From: Candidatus Omnitrophota bacterium
GTDB taxonomy: Bacteria; Omnitrophota; Gorgyraeia; Aquiviventales; Aquiviventaceae
Reading direction: 5' to 3'
NCBI GenBank assembly: GCA_016180605.1
Contig: JACPAW010000152.1
Location: 1-5,643 of the forward strand
Length of the DNA: 5,643 nucleotides
A model generated the notes under the pieces. It did no database searches and was not told where the DNA came from. It was given only the letters and a program-made list of their open reading frames with translations. How positions within the stretch are numbered: position 1 is the first letter of the stretch; every line of letters begins with the position of its first letter. The position numbers and the translations under genes are program-made. Shown in pieces: positions 5,257 through 5,643 of this stretch.

Positions 5257-5643
5257 TTAGGGGCTCAACGCGATGACGGACGTCATCCGCCCGGCGGATT
5301 GGCCATCGCGGCGAAGCGACCACCACAGCTTGACTTCGCAACAGCTGCATTGGCCGCAGTCGAATATGTGACTTTCCAAAACACCGCATTCCCGAAGCTG
5401 AGACAGGGCTATGGCTGTCAGGTCGCAAGTCAGCTGCCCCTCTTTCCTGCGCACAAATGAGCCGAAGGTGTCCAAGAATTCCTTGCCGACTGCATAACAG
5501 CAAGCACGGATACCCGGACCAATCGCCACGTGGATATCCTGGACGTTCGCTTGGCAAAGCTGCCGGAATATCCCTAATAAGCGAGCGGGCAGCTGAAGGG
5601 CTAAGCCACGCCATCCCGCATGAGCGATGGCAACCACTCCGCG
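5257..5643 (-). CDS. pgeF: PgeF/YfiH-family multicopper-type polyphenol oxidase or purine nucleoside phosphorylase (5' partial)
   Basis: The C-terminal 128 residues of a PgeF (YfiH/YlmD/LACC1) protein; its start is beyond the right edge. Diagnostic segments in order: VVAIAHAGWRG (fragment residues 3-13), IGPGIRACCYAVG, CDLTAIALSQLRECGV, and a C-terminal WSLRRDGQSAGRMTSVIAL matching the family SYRRD...GRM(A/T)S. The histidine of HAGWRG is the last of the three zinc ligands; the other two (in the QxHG and DCxP segments) would be upstream. Family members phosphorolyse purine nucleosides and deaminate adenosine, and in E. coli the protein is linked to peptidoglycan precursor editing; it acts in the cytoplasm. 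The segment DCGQCSCCEV is richer in cysteine than the usual CT motif there. The gene ends 71 nt before the transporter gene on the same strand and probably shares its transcript; no terminator is visible between them. Confidence 0.92.
   Translation of the reverse strand, partial: RGVVAIAHAGWRGLALQLPARLLGIFRQLCQANVQDIHVAIGPGIRACCYAVGKEFLDTFGSFVRRKEGQLTCDLTAIALSQLRECGVLESHIFDCGQCSCCEVKLWWSLRRDGQSAGRMTSVIALSP

Noticed and set aside
5204..5614. Second minus-strand reading frame of 136 codons overlapping pgeF
   Set aside because: It overlaps pgeF almost fully in another frame and shows no family resemblance; the pgeF frame carries the HAGWRG and SLRRDG...GRM motifs.

Overview
The window is a piece of a bacterial chromosome with moderately high GC content. 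It looks like a free-living, probably Gram-negative organism: there is a lipoprotein signal, a gamma-class carbonic anhydrase-like protein, and a HEAT-extended nucleotide-transporter homologue of the kind found in environmental bacteria. I cannot assign a phylum. The sequence alone is compatible with several little-cultivated groups (for example Nitrospirota-, Acidobacteriota- or Omnitrophota-like lineages).

Layout from left to right. Positions 1-720 (minus) carry the N-terminal 240 codons of a D-Ala-D-Ala-ligase-like ATP-grasp protein that runs off the left edge. Positions 721-817 are a short divergent promoter region: a TATAAT box reads left, so close to the ATP-grasp ATG that its mRNA would be nearly leaderless, and a near-consensus TTGACA/TATACT promoter reads right into a tRNA-Leu(CAG) gene at 818-899. 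A long hairpin at 909-969 separates the tRNA from the converging minus-strand gene cluster and overlaps the end of that cluster's last gene.

The cluster is transcribed leftward, in this order: pgeF (5' end outside the window); a 772-residue NTT/ADP-ATP-translocase-like membrane protein with a C-terminal HEAT-like domain; a lipoprotein with the signature residues of a HipA-like kinase fold; and a gamma-carbonic-anhydrase-like hexapeptide protein. The last two genes are 6 nt apart with the ribosome binding site inside the upstream gene, so they are surely co-transcribed.

Two things stand out. First, the 139-nt gap between transporter and kinase-like lipoprotein is almost completely base-paired: a 17-bp closing stem and three hairpins form a compact four-way junction. 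The closing stem joins the transporter stop codon to the lipoprotein ribosome binding site and start codon. The one position that is a mismatch in DNA is a G-U pair in the minus-strand transcript, as expected for an RNA structure acting in the direction of the genes. Second, a transporter of a nucleotide-carrying family sits directly before a kinase-like protein predicted to lie outside the cytoplasm, where ATP is normally absent. A hypothesis worth testing is that the two proteins form an extracytoplasmic phosphorylation system and the RNA element sets their ratio.
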